The translations under genes were made by a program, and so were the position numbers. Of a stretch of DNA of 64,000 bases, positions 37,101-50,084 are shown in pieces. Origin of the DNA: Quillaja saponaria. Its lineage: Eukaryota > Streptophyta > Magnoliopsida > Fabales > Quillajaceae. The notes below the pieces were generated by a model. The model did not search any database and was not told where the DNA came from. It was given only the letters and a program-made list of their open reading frames with translations. Numbering within the stretch: position 1 is the first letter of the stretch; every line of letters starts with the position of its first letter. The stretch covers positions 31,741,235 through 31,805,234 of the forward strand of contig CM055607.1 of assembly GCA_029379385.1 (NCBI GenBank), written 5' to 3'.

Positions 37101-40100
37101 TTCACACTAATAGTTCAGAATTAGAAGCAATACCTTATTTCCTGGTTAAGGTATTCTGCTCATAAAAGAAGGCAATGGAGGAGGAACTAGGGATTTGACT
37201 GCTGTTTGCAGATAATGACTTCATGCATCTTACAGGAAAAGTTATCAAACTATTTTACTATACAAGCAAATTTGAGGATTTGAACATCAAAATGCTTTAG
37301 AGATTTGGCTGCTGTTTCTAGATAATGACATCGTTCATCTTTCTGTGATGTAACTGTTGAGATTGTCATTAAAAAAAAAAAAACTGCTGAGATTCATAGA
37401 CATCTATCTAACTTTTGGCTCATGAGTATGTTGTTGCAGTTGATGGATACTTTGGGGCGTTAAAATGTTGACCTAAGGAGCAGGGAAATGCCAGTACCAC
37501 TGGACCCTTGCTTCATAATACCTCATGTGTGATTTAGTTAAAAAATGTCTTAATATGGCTATAGCTGATTGGATAAGGCATCTTAAAACCTATAATGTCA
37601 GATATCTGACATTTATTCTTCTAATCCTGACACTTTTTTTATCTTTATATCTTTATGGCATCTTTCTATGCTAAGTGTTTAATTAGTTATTGACTTTGCT
37701 AGATTTATGCAAACTTTCATTGTTGTTATTCTATTTGGATATCCTATTCTCTAATCACGGGATAATTTACTTGATTGAAATGCATGTAGAGATATTTCAT
37801 ACATGATACTTTAAATTATTTTCCTTTTGTCATTGAAACCTTTTTAATAACTTCTGCTCCCCCAACCCCCTCCCTGTGGCACAGGTCATTGAAGATATGG
37901 AGGTTGTTACTCATATCAGAGGTCTCATTTTGGGTCTGCAAGATTACTCATTAGCTTTTGCCCCTACCTCAATACAAGGCAGTATGAAGAATTCATCATG
38001 TCTGGTAATTGCTCCTCTCTGTACGTTTGTGTCTCTTCACCCACGTTCACTTTCGAGTGATTTATTTGTTATTGTGCAAGTCTGGGTGAGTAGGCGCAAG
38101 TGCACAGCTGTAGGCGTGTCAGTTGTGCATGAACACTTGTGCAGCTTGCAAAACCAATGCCAAAATTAACTCTTTCTAGTGCTGTATCATTATGTTAACT
38201 AGTTCTTTACTTTTCTCAGCCTGATCCATCTATGAAAAATCTGGTTTCGGAAACTGTTCCTGAATGCTTACATTATTTTGACAATGCTATGAAGGAAGAA
38301 AACTCAGATTTCTGTTCACCGTTTCCATGTTTTGCGAAAAGCTTCCCCGATGTTCATCAGAAAAAGGGAGTTGATGTGGTAACTAAACCTGGAGGGCCTG
38401 ACTTATATAGCGATGAATGTTCCATCTTACTTCAGGCAACATCAAATAATATAAACTTGGAGCATAAAAAGCATGTAGGGATGAGGCTTCTTAATGAGAG
38501 AAAGTGTGCAGATGAGAATAATGGCTGCAAAAATATGGAGGTGGGTTCAGAAGACAATGTGACATTGTTGTTACATAGTTCAGCTATGGATAATAGTAAC
38601 TTATATGACTTAGAACTTTCTGGACAAAAGGTTGGTGTTGGATATGCATGTTTCCCTTCAGACTTCCTTGATACTGCTGTTAGTGACAGTGATAAGTTAT
38701 ATAGTGTGGATCTTAACTCGAAAGGGGTGTCGAATGGGTCCCGACCTTCAGATATGAAATTTGGACAAGACATGGAAAAATTGGAGATTCAGACCGAGTC
38801 ACTTTACAAAAACACCTCATACACATCATTGAAGTTCCCTGCTGGCTGTGAGCTCCATGAAGCACTTGGACCAGCTTTTCTGAAAAAGAGTAACTCTGAT
38901 TGGGAAGCAGAGAGTCAAGATGTTAAAATGTTGGAGAGGCCAGACACCATAAGCAGTAGTCAGTTGACATCTGAATCTCGTCCAGAGCATCTTTTGGAAG
39001 CCATTGTGGGTGACGTTTGCTATAGTAACAATGATGTTAGCAGTGAGGTATCACTCTGCACATCATTGCGATCCCCTCTGGCATCTGGGAGGAATCCAGA
39101 AATATCTATTCATACTGTGAATACTATTAATTCAGACGGTTGTTCAATTGATCCGTCCTCTCTGACAAGAGAGGACAAACAGCCCTGTTTGAGCTTGTCA
39201 GGAATTTCTGGTGTCATGTCCCCCAGAGGTATTTCGTCGACATGTCCTAGTGCATGTAGTGAGCAGTTGGAAATGTCTTCCGAGCCAGCTAAAAACAACA
39301 AAAAGAGATCTAGACCTGGGGAAAGTAGTAGGCCTAGGCCAAGGGATAGACAATTGATCCAAGATCGTATTAAGGAGTTGCGAGAGCTTGTGCCTAATGG
39401 AGCAAAGGTAACTTCTCTCTGATTTTCATTTTGGTTGCTGTCCACTTTCTGATCTTGTGATGGTTCCTCTTATTATTCATTTGTTGTAACTACACAGTGC
39501 AGTATTGATTCACTATTGGAACACACAATAAAGCACATGCTCTTTATGCAAAGCATCAGTAAGCATGCCGACAAGCTAAATGAATGTGCTGGTTCAAAGA
39601 TAAAGGTAAGATATTTCCAATAACCAGATGTCGTCTTGGCTTGGCTTTTGAAAAACTTAACTAACTACTTTTCTGACATTAGGGAGAATTACCTGAGCTA
39701 TACTTGTTATATGGGGTAATAATAGTTAATTTCACATCAAGAAGTTTCTCGCTAAGTGGTTTGAGAAAGTCTACACCATTATCCTTCTTAAAATGTTAAT
39801 ATTCAAGTGTAGTTGCTGATGTAGCCATGTAGATAGATAAATATTTAGTATGAGATTCTTCTTTTAGCATTTAATGAGTAAGACTAGTCTTAAAGTTTTT
39901 CGAATGACTTTTCTCCTATGTTCTTTTTCATCACACATTTTACAGATGCTGTCTATCTATTAATACCGTACCTTGATATTTACAGTTGCGTCACTCTGGA
40001 GATATTACTGGATCCTCTAATTATGAGCAGGGTTCAAGTTGGGCAATGGAGGTGGGGGGACATCTTAAAGTTCATTCAATTCTAGTAGAGAATCTTAACA

Positions 40101-41647
40101 AGAATGGGCAGATGCTTGTTGAGGTATGAAAATTCAGAACATTATATTATGACTTTTGTATTAAATAAAGTTTAACTGGAGGGTCTTTAAGGATAGTAGT
40201 TCCCACTGATTCTCTGTTAGTGAAGATATTTTAATTTCTTAGTGTTCCAACTATTGCACATTATGCAGATGCTGTGTGAAGAATGCAGCCATTTTCTTGA
40301 GATAGCAGAAGCCATAAAAAGTTTGGGTCTGACGATTCTGAAAGGTGCAACAGAAGCCCATGGTGAGAAGACATGGATATGCTTTGTGGTTGAGGTAAGA
40401 TCAGAAACTGACATAGTTTTCAATTGAAAAGAAATTAATGACATTGTTTGCTTTTCGTAGGACTCCTAAAAGAATGTCCAAATACCACATGTGCAATGCA
40501 TATACTCTTTTCTATATTTGAAATCTGCTAAATAGTTTCCTTGCACCTTTAGTCCCTAAGTAAAACTATATCATATAATATTATACATATATATATTCAT
40601 TCTTCAGTAATCTTCTACTATCCTTTCTACAAAAATTATATTGATCCCTTAAGTTTGTGATTCTGTATCTTTTTATTTGAACATCACGAAATCATCTTGG
40701 TTGAATTTTTCTCTACTTTCAGTTATTAAGACTACTTTAATATGTATATGTATTTTCTCATTTCTAAATTGATCTCTTTCTTTGCCGTTAAATTGGATGG
40801 AGAACCATTCATCCATATATTATCCTCTTCTACCTTCCCTTTATGCCTTATGGATGAGATAATGTTTCATAAGAAACCAATGTTCTTAATCATAGACAGT
40901 ATTGGTCCCTATAGTAGTTTGCAACAGTCCCTTGTTCCCTTAAAACTTACTAAACAAATGCAGTTACGCAATTTTCCATCCTTCTCCACTTCATCCTACT
41001 CTTTCTCTTATCTTTGATTTAGCACTAGTCCTGTTATTCCACATTTTAATTAGTAGTAAAAAAACTAAACAGCCATGAATTATTTATTTTCACTTGTCAG
41101 CCACGCCTAATTAGACATGTATCATAATAATACTTGTGATTCTGTCCTTTCTTATCCCTCAGTTTCATCTTCTCTTGAGTCTTGACTTCTTTACACATGT
41201 TGTATTTTCCTACTTGAATTCTTGGCTCCCTTACACATTAGTGTGTTTGTTTGAGTGAAAATCATCTAATTCAGCTACCCCTTTTCCTCAATTGAAGAAT
41301 CTTCTTCTTCTTATAGACTATGCATGCAATCGAAAAACCACCTGACTTGTGATGTTACTGAAGAATCCTTTGAAGTACCGTGCTAAATAATTTGATCTTT
41401 CGAAACATTTACTTTATTTTTTTGCCAACTCTATGAGAAAGAAATTTGCTATGAACTAAACCTCTGCCTAAGTGATCAGCATCTGTAGAGAGTGACTTAA
41501 AAGGTTGAGTTCATTCATGACTTTAGAAATTGTGCTGATTTAAGATTGATAATTGAATCATTGCAGGGGCAGAATAGCAGAATCATACACAGATTGGATA
41601 TCTTGTGGCCACTTGTTCAAATATTGCAATCCAAGAGTCCCATGTAA
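34172..41647 (+). CDS. LHW-family bHLH transcription factor (bHLH155/EMB1444-like)
   Basis: Eleven exons: 34172-34266, 35034-35204, 35533-35623, 35787-35828, 36586-36645, 37885-38004, 38220-39407, 39498-39605, 39986-40123, 40269-40394 and 41567-41647. They total 2220 nt, 739 residues, close to the 737 of Arabidopsis bHLH155. The N-terminal bHLH-MYC-type domain (about 1-185) includes LRSLCYNTDWKYGVFWKLKH, LTWEDAYY, GEVAVTGKHRWI, WQSQVAAGIRTIAVVSV and GVVQLGS. A long Ser-rich middle follows. The atypical bHLH at about 554-615 (RPRPRDRQLIQDRIKELREL, then SIDSLLEHTIKHMLFMQSI) lacks the canonical His-Glu-Arg DNA contacts, as in LONESOME HIGHWAY. An ACT-like C-terminus ends the protein. LHW proteins act as nuclear heterodimers with TMO5-type bHLHs in vascular development; whether this member does so is inference. 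An ATG four nt into GAGATGGGT was chosen because MGMDLHQILRSLC matches family N-termini. The upstream frame is open but lacks another ATG. Confidence 0.93.
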
Positions 41648-42310
41648 TCAAAGTAACTAGTTGGGTCTTTAAAATTTCCAAGCTCCTTCATATACTACTG
41701 AATCACTGTTGATCTTGACATGATGCTTGAATCAAACCTACCCTCTTCCTCTTTTCCCGTGTCTCCAATAAAAGGATGCGGGGGAAAGGATTGTGAAAGA
41801 AAAGGAAAACAAAAGTAGATTGAGACGAAGGGATTCTTTTGGGGTTCAGGGGAGGAGTTGGGAGGAAGAAAAAAAGACAGGTTATGGCCAGAGCTATTTC
41901 CTTTTAAGTTGTATAGTGTGTGGAGATGCCTTTTTTTTATCAATTTCTGTAAGTTCTGTTGGAAATATGATTATAATTTGTTTGAAAGTTAAATTTGAAA
42001 TAATAGTGTTGGGTTTTTGGTTCTTCCTTTTGTTGCCAGCCTTTTTTCTGTCATTTCATCTGTTGAAATCTTAACTGAGATCTGTCCAAAAAATTTCATG
42101 AAATTGTCTGATAAAACTATTGTGCACAAGAACTGAACAAAACTGGCATGAGGTGGTAAAGAAACGACAGAATTGTTTCCTGTTTCCAAGTATGATTATA
42201 CTGATAATTGAATGCCGCCTTATTTTTCTTCCTGTACTATTTATTGACTACTGAGTAGCACGTGGTCACACTATTTTAGACTGCCTAACTTAAAATGAGG
42301 GAGGGCTGAG
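41648..42310. other. Convergent intergenic region
   Basis: Between two 3' ends: the bHLH gene (+) and the ACC-oxidase-homolog gene (-). Presumably both 3' UTRs. No other structure noted. Confidence 0.5.
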
Positions 42311-43768
42311 TTACCGTCCAATCCCTTGGACCTTGTAATAAGCTAGATACTCGCTGATACTCGCTTCCCTGTAGATAGCTGGGTTTTGTACGGATATAAA
42401 CTCCTGCAATGGTCCATATGGTTTAAATTTCTGTCTTGCACTTGGATAGAAAAAGCATGCTGCTGAAACCCTTGGTCCAATTGCTCCAGCCAGTACTCTA
42501 TGCTCCACGCTCTTGAACTTGTCATTGGTGATAAGCTACAGGGAAGATGACACAAGTTGTTTGGTGCAAGATACATGTCTGTGTATAAACTATCAGATTT
42601 GTAGGGGTACACAAAAGCTTTTCTATACCCTTTTATCGATAAAAAGGCACTGAAGCTTTTCCCTTGTAGGGTATCTTTTGGATGCAATTTGTTATATTGG
42701 AGCCACTCTTGGTGTTATGGGATTGTCGAAATGAAATACTCTGTTTTCCTAGCCTAGAAAGTTAACTTGTGAATTGTGATAAAGAAGAAAAGCAGAGTAC
42801 TACCTGCATGAAGTCTCCAATGTTAGCCACTAGTGCTCCATGCATGGGGTTTACGTCAATCCAGTGATTTTGATGGAGAACTTGGAGCCCACCACTACTA
42901 TCTTGCAGGAGAAATGTTAGGGAAGAAGGGTCTGAATGCTTGGTGGTGCCCATGGTTAACTCTGGTTCAGGACAAGCAGGGTAGTAGTGGCAAACCAGTG
43001 ATTCACTTTGCATGCTTTCTATGCTTTTGAGATAGTCCCTGTTAAGCCCCAAAGCTTCAGACAGTAATTCTGATACCACCTCCCTTAATTTGATCACATG
43101 CTCCATATATGCGCTTACTGCTTCTCTGCATTAAAAAAATCTATTGGTAGAATAAGTAGTTCTTGCTTCTTGGGTATCAAACATGCAGTCTGTCACACTC
43201 AATTGTGAGAGAGGTCAAGTAGTAGTACCTGCAAATGAAGGGAAGTGCTTCAGGGCTCAGTGGACCATTTTGGAAATCAAATGCTATTGTATCCCTCCAA
43301 TTTGCTGCCTTTGAAACAAAGAGATCCCCATTGCAGAAGTACCTCACTCGAACTCCATGATCGCGGGAGTACCACTCTATCTTGACCTCCTTTGGTTGCT
43401 CATGGAATTGTCTTACAGATTCTAACAAGTTGTCCATAACACAATTTGGAACTCCATGATTGATCATCTGAAAGAATCCCCATGTTTGTGATGCTTCACG
43501 AATCTCATCGATTATCTCTTCCCGCCGGCTGCTTTCATTTAAGCCTTCAAAGCTTATCACCGGAACACGGAAGGCAAGTAGTGTCAATGGTGGCAGATGG
43601 TGATGAAGAACTTTGCAGGCTGTCTGGTGGATGGATGAGAAACTTAGGGACTTTGGCAATACCGGAGTCCACAAGTCCTTTAACTCCTGCTTTGGTTTCA
43701 TCAAATTCCTTTACTTCCTTAGCTCTGTCATAGCCTGAGTCCTCTTCATCATTAGGCATGATTTCCAT
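42311..43768 (-). pseudogene. ACC oxidase homolog-type 2OG/Fe(II) dioxygenase with a frameshift in exon 1
   Basis: Three exons on the minus strand: 43768-43229, 43125-42804 and 42535-42311. They sum to 1087 nt, one more than a multiple of three. The family is the 1-aminocyclopropane-1-carboxylate oxidase homolog group (At1g06620-like), soluble oxidases of mostly unknown substrate; despite the name they are not shown to make ethylene. Visible motifs are GVKGLVDSGIAKVPKFLI near the N-terminus, [43 protein letters not shown] with the H-x-D iron ligands, [16 protein letters not shown] (second His) and RVSAACFF (2OG-binding Arg/Ser). The frame switches between the PPDSLQSS stretch and VPVISFEGL, at about 43570-43600, so the N-terminal about 60 residues and the rest are in different frames. 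All other features are intact. It could be a recent pseudogene, a sequencing indel, or a protein starting at a later ATG (43704) with a changed N-terminus. Confidence 0.85.
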
Positions 43769-45616
43769 GTCAATTTGAAGTTAGCTTAACTTTGTTTCAG
43801 CTAAGAAACAAAAGGAATTGAATTTGCGTCTGATTGTTCACAAGGTGGTGGCCATTACAATATTACATAAAGATGGGTACAAGATGCCTGTGTTGAATGG
43901 AAGAAATGGTAAGACAGATGCTTATCCTTATTTTCAAAAACAAAATTCAACTTACACGAATATTTATGAACATATAATAAATATTTTTATTAAATTTTAA
44001 AATATTAGAAAAACAATGACTGATTCGTTTTATTATACTAAAATTCTTATCACCTATTATAATAAACATTTAAATATATATATATTATTTTTAATAAGTG
44101 CAACAAAAAGTGGTAAAAAAGAAAACATAGATGTCTGTTGAACACGAAGGCCAAAATATGGTGAGATATTCATACTTTTAGTCGTTTTGTCCAACCATCA
44201 CGATCTCTAGATGTTACAGTACAATAACATAAAGTTGAGAAAGAAAATGTTTTTTTCTTAATAATGTATGGCGACTGGTTTTGACAAGCTTGCCTTGTTG
44301 GGAACACGAGCTAGTCGCTACCTGCCAAAACATAGACTTCAATATGTGAATAATAGCTGGCTAATCACTTTACGTCCATAGAAATTTTGATAAATCATTA
44401 TCTCTTTTTCAATCCATCCAATTTTTTTTTTCAATAAAGATAACGAAAATTACAGTTAATAAAAATAATATTCGAGAGCTTAACACAAATACTACTACGT
44501 ACTTATTCTTTTTATCGGTCCATATTTCTAATTCTTTGATTAAACAGCTACTCATTCCTAGTTTCAAATTTCGAATTTCATATTTTATTTGAAATTTGAA
44601 TTCAGCATTTAAGAGAATAAGAGAATTTTAATGAGAGATTTTGTTTTTTTTTTTTTTTGTTTTAACAAAAATATGATAAAGGTTGTTGATCAACCCTTCT
44701 TTCTTTACCAGAATCGTTCATTCCCAAGCCTCCATTACTGAGAATCATCTAGAAAATAGAGTCATTAAGTACTTCACGTAACTATTATCAAGGCCATGTC
44801 AAATCATCTTTACGTACTATTGGAGCAGCCTATTACCTATATAGGCCATCTATAGCTTACCCGAGTATTCAATAATAATAGTTTAATTAAAACTTTTTTA
44901 AATTAATTCGAACACTATTTTATCAATTACACATAATAAAACAAAAATCAAATATTAACATTGTTTTGAGATAGAAGTATTTATTATTTCTAAATGTTTA
45001 TTTTTTTTTGAACATTCAAACTATTATCAAATGAAACAACAAATTTTGATATTCTATTCTAGAAGTAAAACTAGTTTGCATATCAAATGGCACATTATAG
45101 CATTAGAAACATGAATTAGTCTTTTTTAAATGAAAATGACACCCCAATGCAACGGAATCACACGAAACAATATGTTGCTTTCTGAATAGAACGGATTTTT
45201 GTCTTTATCAATCTTTCAATTTATGTCCATTTTCCACCAAATTAAAATCTTCATTGCAATTCCCCTTGAAAAAATGAAATAAAAAGGGCCAAAAATAACG
45301 TAAATGAAGAAAAATAACATGAAAGACCATATGCAAATTAAGAGCACATGCAATTTTTTAAACCAAAAATAGAACAAGGATATATCTTCTTGAGTTTTGA
45401 GAAAAGGTTAGAAGATAATACCACTGATAAATATTTCAGAACTCTACCTCACCTTAATAGTTATAATTTGTTTGAAGTTGGATATAATATCATTACTAAT
45501 AGGCTTTGTGCTTGAGATGATAGATATATAATGCCAAAGAAAAGAAAAAAGGTATTTATAATTCAAAATTTTCAAATGAAGATTTTTTCTAAAAGTTTTT
45601 ATTTTTTGTAGAGAAA
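43769..45616. other. Intergenic, no gene seen
   Basis: AT-rich DNA. The promoter of the ACC-oxidase-homolog gene should lie just right of 43768. Open frames at 43818-44000 and 45444-45638 are unconvincing. Confidence 0.5.
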
Positions 45617-45842
45617 ATGATAGGACGACTTTTGCCAAACTATAGAGGATAATGTTGGGTCCGTGAAAATCATGTCTCCTTGCAAAAGGTGAAGAGTTTA
45701 ATATTATTATTATTATTATTTTATTTTATTTTATTTTATTTTATTTTTTTTCCGTAAAGAAATGATATGAGGACTTTTGCCAAACTATAGAAGGTAATAT
45801 TAGGTCCATGAAAATCTATGTCTCGTCGCATAGGTTAAAGAA
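45617..45842 (+). repeat. Two direct copies of an 80-bp sequence around simple repeats
   Basis: Copies at about 45617-45695 and 45763-45842 share cttttgccaaactatag, the context ggtccatgaaaatc and catgtct-type segments, with about 80 percent similarity by eye. Between them lies a TTA then TTTTA microsatellite (about 45702-45750). Confidence 0.7.
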
Positions 45843-45857
45843 CTCATACCATGTGAT

Positions 45858-47880
45858 TGTTGCACATAAAATCAATCATAATCATTGATCAATCAATCGT
45901 GAAATCAAATAGGAAACAAGTCATGGAATCAATTTAGAAACCATTCTACATTCGTAGTTAATAATTATATTTAATTTCCTCAATTACAATCTTCTAATTA
46001 TGTTCTAATTTTCTTCAATCATGTCTTATAATTTTGTAGGTATAGGTCAACTCTTATACTTATGTAAATAACACCATTACATGAATAAAATATATAACAT
46101 TCTTATTTAATAATTTCTTACATGGTATCAAAGCACGTTTGATCAAAAATCTACCTCTTTTGTTCTCTCACTTTTTTGTTGCCTAATCTTATCATGCGAT
46201 AGAAAAAAAAATTTGTTTTATTATTCTTAAATCCAATTTCCACCTCACACTTAATTACACCGCAAACAATTTCTTCCAAACAGACCAAAACTTTTTCTTT
46301 AAACAATCACAATTCACCATATTCGTTCATATCAAAACAAAACAAAACATTTTGTCAATTTGGGTCATGACCTCATCACCAATCTAAACAAACCATAATT
46401 GTTTTCTTCAAAACCTTCTAAACAATCATAATGGATTGTCTATAGTTTTCTATTCCTAATGAGTCACGAACCCTATCTCCAATCTAAATAAAACAAATTT
46501 CTTTTTCCTTACCTTACAAACAATCCCAATGGATTGCCCAAACTTTGTTATCCCTAAATTAATTTTGTTGCTTGTTTTTACAACAAACACTCAAACACAA
46601 ATTTCATTTTGATGTAAACCCACTCATGTTTGTGGAGTATAAAAGATATTTTATCTCACTTTTGGAATTTTATTTTTTGTTCCAACATGTACTGAACACA
46701 ACCTTCTTTCTGATCTAAACCCCTTCTTTTCAAAATCACAAATTTCGATGGATTCTTTAACATCCATGCACAAAATTTTAAGACAATGTTCACTACCAAA
46801 TATATGTTCTGAAAATTCAAATTTATTGTTGCTATTCAAGTTGGACATTCTCAATCTAATGCTCCAACTGAAGGGAGAGTATTAGCAAACATCATGCAGC
46901 AATTGTTGCACATAAAATCAATCATAATCATTGACCAATCAAGCATAAAATCAGTCATGGAATCAAGCAAGAAATTAGTCTGCATTCATAGTGAATAATT
47001 ATGTTTAATTTCCTCAATTATAAACTTGTAATTACGTCTTAATTTTCTCCATTCATGTCTTATAATTCTAACTGAATTGTAAGTATAGGTCAACTCTTAA
47101 CACTTGTATAAATATTAGGAAAAAGTGCAGATAAATTATATTTTTTTCTTCACATTCCAAATAAGTTCTAAAATAGATTTACATTATCAATAACTCTACT
47201 TAAATTTTCTTTCCAAATAAGTATTGAATTTTAAATTTGCACCTTTTATGTAATCTTTTCCTTATTTTTTTATTTTTAGTTTTAAGTTTAAAATGTTAAT
47301 CAATTGATTTTTTTTTTTTTTGAAATTACATAATATAAAATTAGAAAAAAAAATCCATTATATAATTATTAATGCAAGAATAAAAATTCTAAAAATTAAT
47401 AAAAAGTTCTCATTGTCTCTTTTTATGCTTTTCAAATTTATTTTTTTTTAAATTTCAACTTGAATTACTATAACTTTTTCATGATTAATTAGATCTAAAG
47501 GTAAACAATTAAATTTAGATTCATTTTGTAAGAAAATAAACAAAGAACTATATTAAAGGAATTATGAAAATATCATTAAGTTTTAAAGTAAATAATGTGT
47601 ATTTTAAAAATTAATCTACTTAATTAATATTTTAATCTTAAAACTAAAAATAAAAATTAAGGGTGAAAGTGATATAAAAGGTGTCAATCTAAAATTTAGG
47701 ACTTATTTAGAAAAAAAAAAATTAAAAGTAAAAATTATTGGGTATGTAAATTTATTATAAGAATTATTTAGAATATGAAAAAAAGAAAAGAAAAAAGTAG
47801 GACTAATTATCCATACTTTTCTCAAAATACTACCACTATGTGAATGAAAATATAATATTCTCATTCAACAATTTCTTTCA
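45858..47880 (+). mobile_element. Small non-coding LTR retrotransposon (TRIM/LARD-like), interrupted
   Basis: Similar LTRs lie at 45858-46122 (265 bp) and 46904-47880 (271 bp once the internal insertion at 47118-47823 is removed). Both begin tgttgcacataaaatcaatc and end in ttca or ttaca. Directly after the 5' LTR is TGGTATCAAAGC, one mismatch from the initiator-Met tRNA primer-binding site used by Copia-type elements. A purine-rich tract, gaagggagag, precedes the 3' LTR by about 25 bp. The 781-bp interior has no gag or pol. No matching 5-bp target duplication is visible, so the outer edges may be off by some bases; the purine tract suggests that the true LTR start is about 25 bp earlier and has diverged in the 5' copy. 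Confidence 0.75.
47118..47823. mobile_element. Inverted-repeat element inserted in the 3' LTR
   Basis: About 706 bp that is absent from the 5' LTR of the same retroelement. The first bases, ggaaaaagtgcagataaatta, and the reverse complement of the end, gagaaaagtatggataatta, form inverted repeats that continue imperfectly inward for about 170 bp (both arms contain ccaaataagt/ctaaataagt and gcaccttttat/gacaccttttat). It has no coding capacity, a MITE or foldback type. An AT-rich 8-9-bp target duplication is possible (taaatatta versus aaaatacta). Confidence 0.7.
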
Positions 47881-48948
47881 AATCTTTCAAGTAATACAAA
47901 CTTTTGGAAAATACTAGAAATTATTCAAATTTGCATGCTAGAAAAAGAAATTACAAGTGAAAGGAGTAATTTGCTAAAATAACTTCATCAAACTCTCCCT
48001 TCAGTGATCCAGTGGCGGAGCTAGGCATTTATTCTTAGGGGGCCAACTAAAATTTTATGTAAACAAGTTCAATTACAGTAACTGCAAAAAAAATATTTAT
48101 AAAAAACTCAATAATTTATAAGAATAAATAAAATTTTATAAGTTACAAAAGTTAAAAGACAAAAATAAATATTCCTCCAAATATATCTTGACTTGCTTAA
48201 ATAAAATCTAAAATTGTGAGCTACTCTCTTTCAAATTAACAAATTGATATTGATATATTTTTTTTCATAGTTATTTATTTTAAACTAATGAAAAATAAAT
48301 AGAATATATTTATAAATTAAAAGATAAAATATGCTTACTTGTTACTAGTTCAATACTCAAATTTTGCTGATCAAGTAAAAAAATAAAAAATATTTATATC
48401 ACTGTTGGACACATTTAATAATTGTCCTGAAAGTAAATTTTGAAATAAAAAGAAATTCAAATTATATTAAATTTTTATATACTTTGGGTTTAATAATATA
48501 ATTTTTAAAATAAAATTTTACCTATTTTTTAGGAAGAAATCTTTTTTCTCTTTTAAACCTGGACAATGGGCCCTTCTCTAATGTCAAGAGAGCTTCACTC
48601 ATAATTCTTTTTGTTGGCTGATGGCTAGTGACACAAATTACAAGGTAGAGATAAGAGAAACCTGACTTAATATTTTATAAGATTCTTATTGTCTATTGGG
48701 TTTTAAGTTTTAATCGATTAGTCTTGTAGTATAGAAAGTGAAAATGTTATTCAGATTTTACTTTTGGAGGGGCCATGGTATTAAATAAGAGAAAATTAAA
48801 AATTAAAAACAAATTTTACATTATAACACTAATATTTTAAAAAAAAATTGGGGGAGGGAAGGGCCATAGTCCCCTCTGGTCCCTTAAAGGATCCTATCTT
48901 GCAGCGATCTTCATTGCTTCTTTTTTTCTTTTTCATTTCGATACCTTT
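47881..48948. mobile_element. Probable decayed DNA transposon starting with a GGCGGAGC terminus
   Basis: At 48011 the motif cagtggcggagctaggca, followed by a run of G, resembles termini of hAT-like plant transposons. Related G-rich/C-rich pieces (ggaggggccatgg, gggggagggaagggccatag, cccctctggtccc) occur at 48763-48890. A clean inverted end is not seen, so the boundaries and class are uncertain. Confidence 0.35.
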
Positions 48949-49164
48949 TCAAGCAATTTTTATGCATAGGCCAAAAGTGGCATGGTACTTAATAGTTGCT
49001 CTAGAGCTTCTTACAAACTTGTCATGGAAGCAACTATCCTTACATTTTTCTCTTGCGGCACTCAAACTCATAGCACAAGATTCTGAAGAAAGCACCACTA
49101 ATACAATTAAAGCAATTAACAAAACAAGTCTCAAAAAATTCCTTCTTAGTTTATCCACGTCCAT
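48949..49164 (-). CDS. Small secreted-type cysteine peptide, paralogue 1
   Basis: ORF of 71 codons on the minus strand. After a short basic start (MDVDKLRRNFLR) comes a strong signal-peptide core (LVLLIALIVLVVLSS), then a short mature part with CKDSC (C-x3-C), a basic SSRAT stretch, and YHATFGLC. It is homologous by eye to the frames at 50842-51066 and 57050-57313: the same signal region ending VL(V)SSE, the same C-x3-C, and the same (Y/S)ATFG(L/V)C motif. The fourth cysteine of the C-x3-C...C-x3-C pattern is missing, because the ORF ends CIKIA. It is the only paralogue with an uninterrupted frame from signal to end. I do not recognise a named family. The spacing superficially recalls hairpin-like defence peptides, but the inner loop of about 24 residues is longer than in alpha-hairpinins. 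Confidence 0.6.
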   Translation of the reverse strand: MDVDKLRRNFLRLVLLIALIVLVVLSSESCAMSLSAAREKCKDSCFHDKFVRSSRATIKYHATFGLCIKIA

Positions 49165-50084
49165 ATGGCAAGCTAGCTCTATAATCCCTCCACTCTTACT
49201 TTCTTGCTATATTTATATATTAATTAATTAATTGTTGTTGGTATCTATCAAACACAATTTGTTAGAGTATTTAATGAGAGGAATTAAACTTATAGCTGAC
49301 CCTTCAATACATTTTTGAACTTTAATTTTAGGTGCACAAAATTGTGAAGTAACTCTTCCAAAACACTTTTTATTTTTTTAAATTCATCTCTTAATTAATT
49401 ATGAACATGTATTCAAGCCAAAGTACAGATCGGTTCATGAAACTTAATCATGTCCTGGCAAAGGTTATGAGTTTAATATTTATAAAATTAAGTAAGTTGA
49501 AAACTTTTTGATGACCCTTCGCAAATACTTAAAATTATACAAATGTGTTAACATCATGAGATTTCATTACGTGTGATATTGTTATTAATGAAGAGCCACA
49601 ACATTTGGCCAAAAAGGGGAATATATAACGATTAAGTAATGGCAATGTATGTTTATTTAATTAATAGAACCATTAATTACCTGTCATATCTATTTTAGTA
49701 TTAATATTTATAATTAATGTACATATACTATATTATTATTTGATATCTTTAACTTCTAAACTATTAACCAGAGTTTATTTCAGTGAAAAAGACATCATTT
49801 AATCCTTAATATTTATAATTAACGTACATATACTATATTATTATTTGATATCTTCAATTCTTATCAATTAAAAAAATCTATAAAATCATCTTGAATTTTA
49901 TGAGTAGACTCTAAAATTTATAATTTTTGTGTATGAGTTATTCTTAACAATCATTTACTTATGACTGCACATAATGCTATAACATTAGTCACCATCACTC
50001 GACAAACTCTGTCACTCATTGTCGACCATTACCCACTAGCAACTTCACCCACCCGCTATGGGCAGCCACCATTGACTAGTCAAA
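49165..50084. other. Intergenic with a 60-bp direct repeat
   Basis: Sequences at about 49697-49757 and 49803-49863 are direct copies (taatatttataatta, then gtacatatactatattatta). No gene is seen. Confidence 0.5.
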
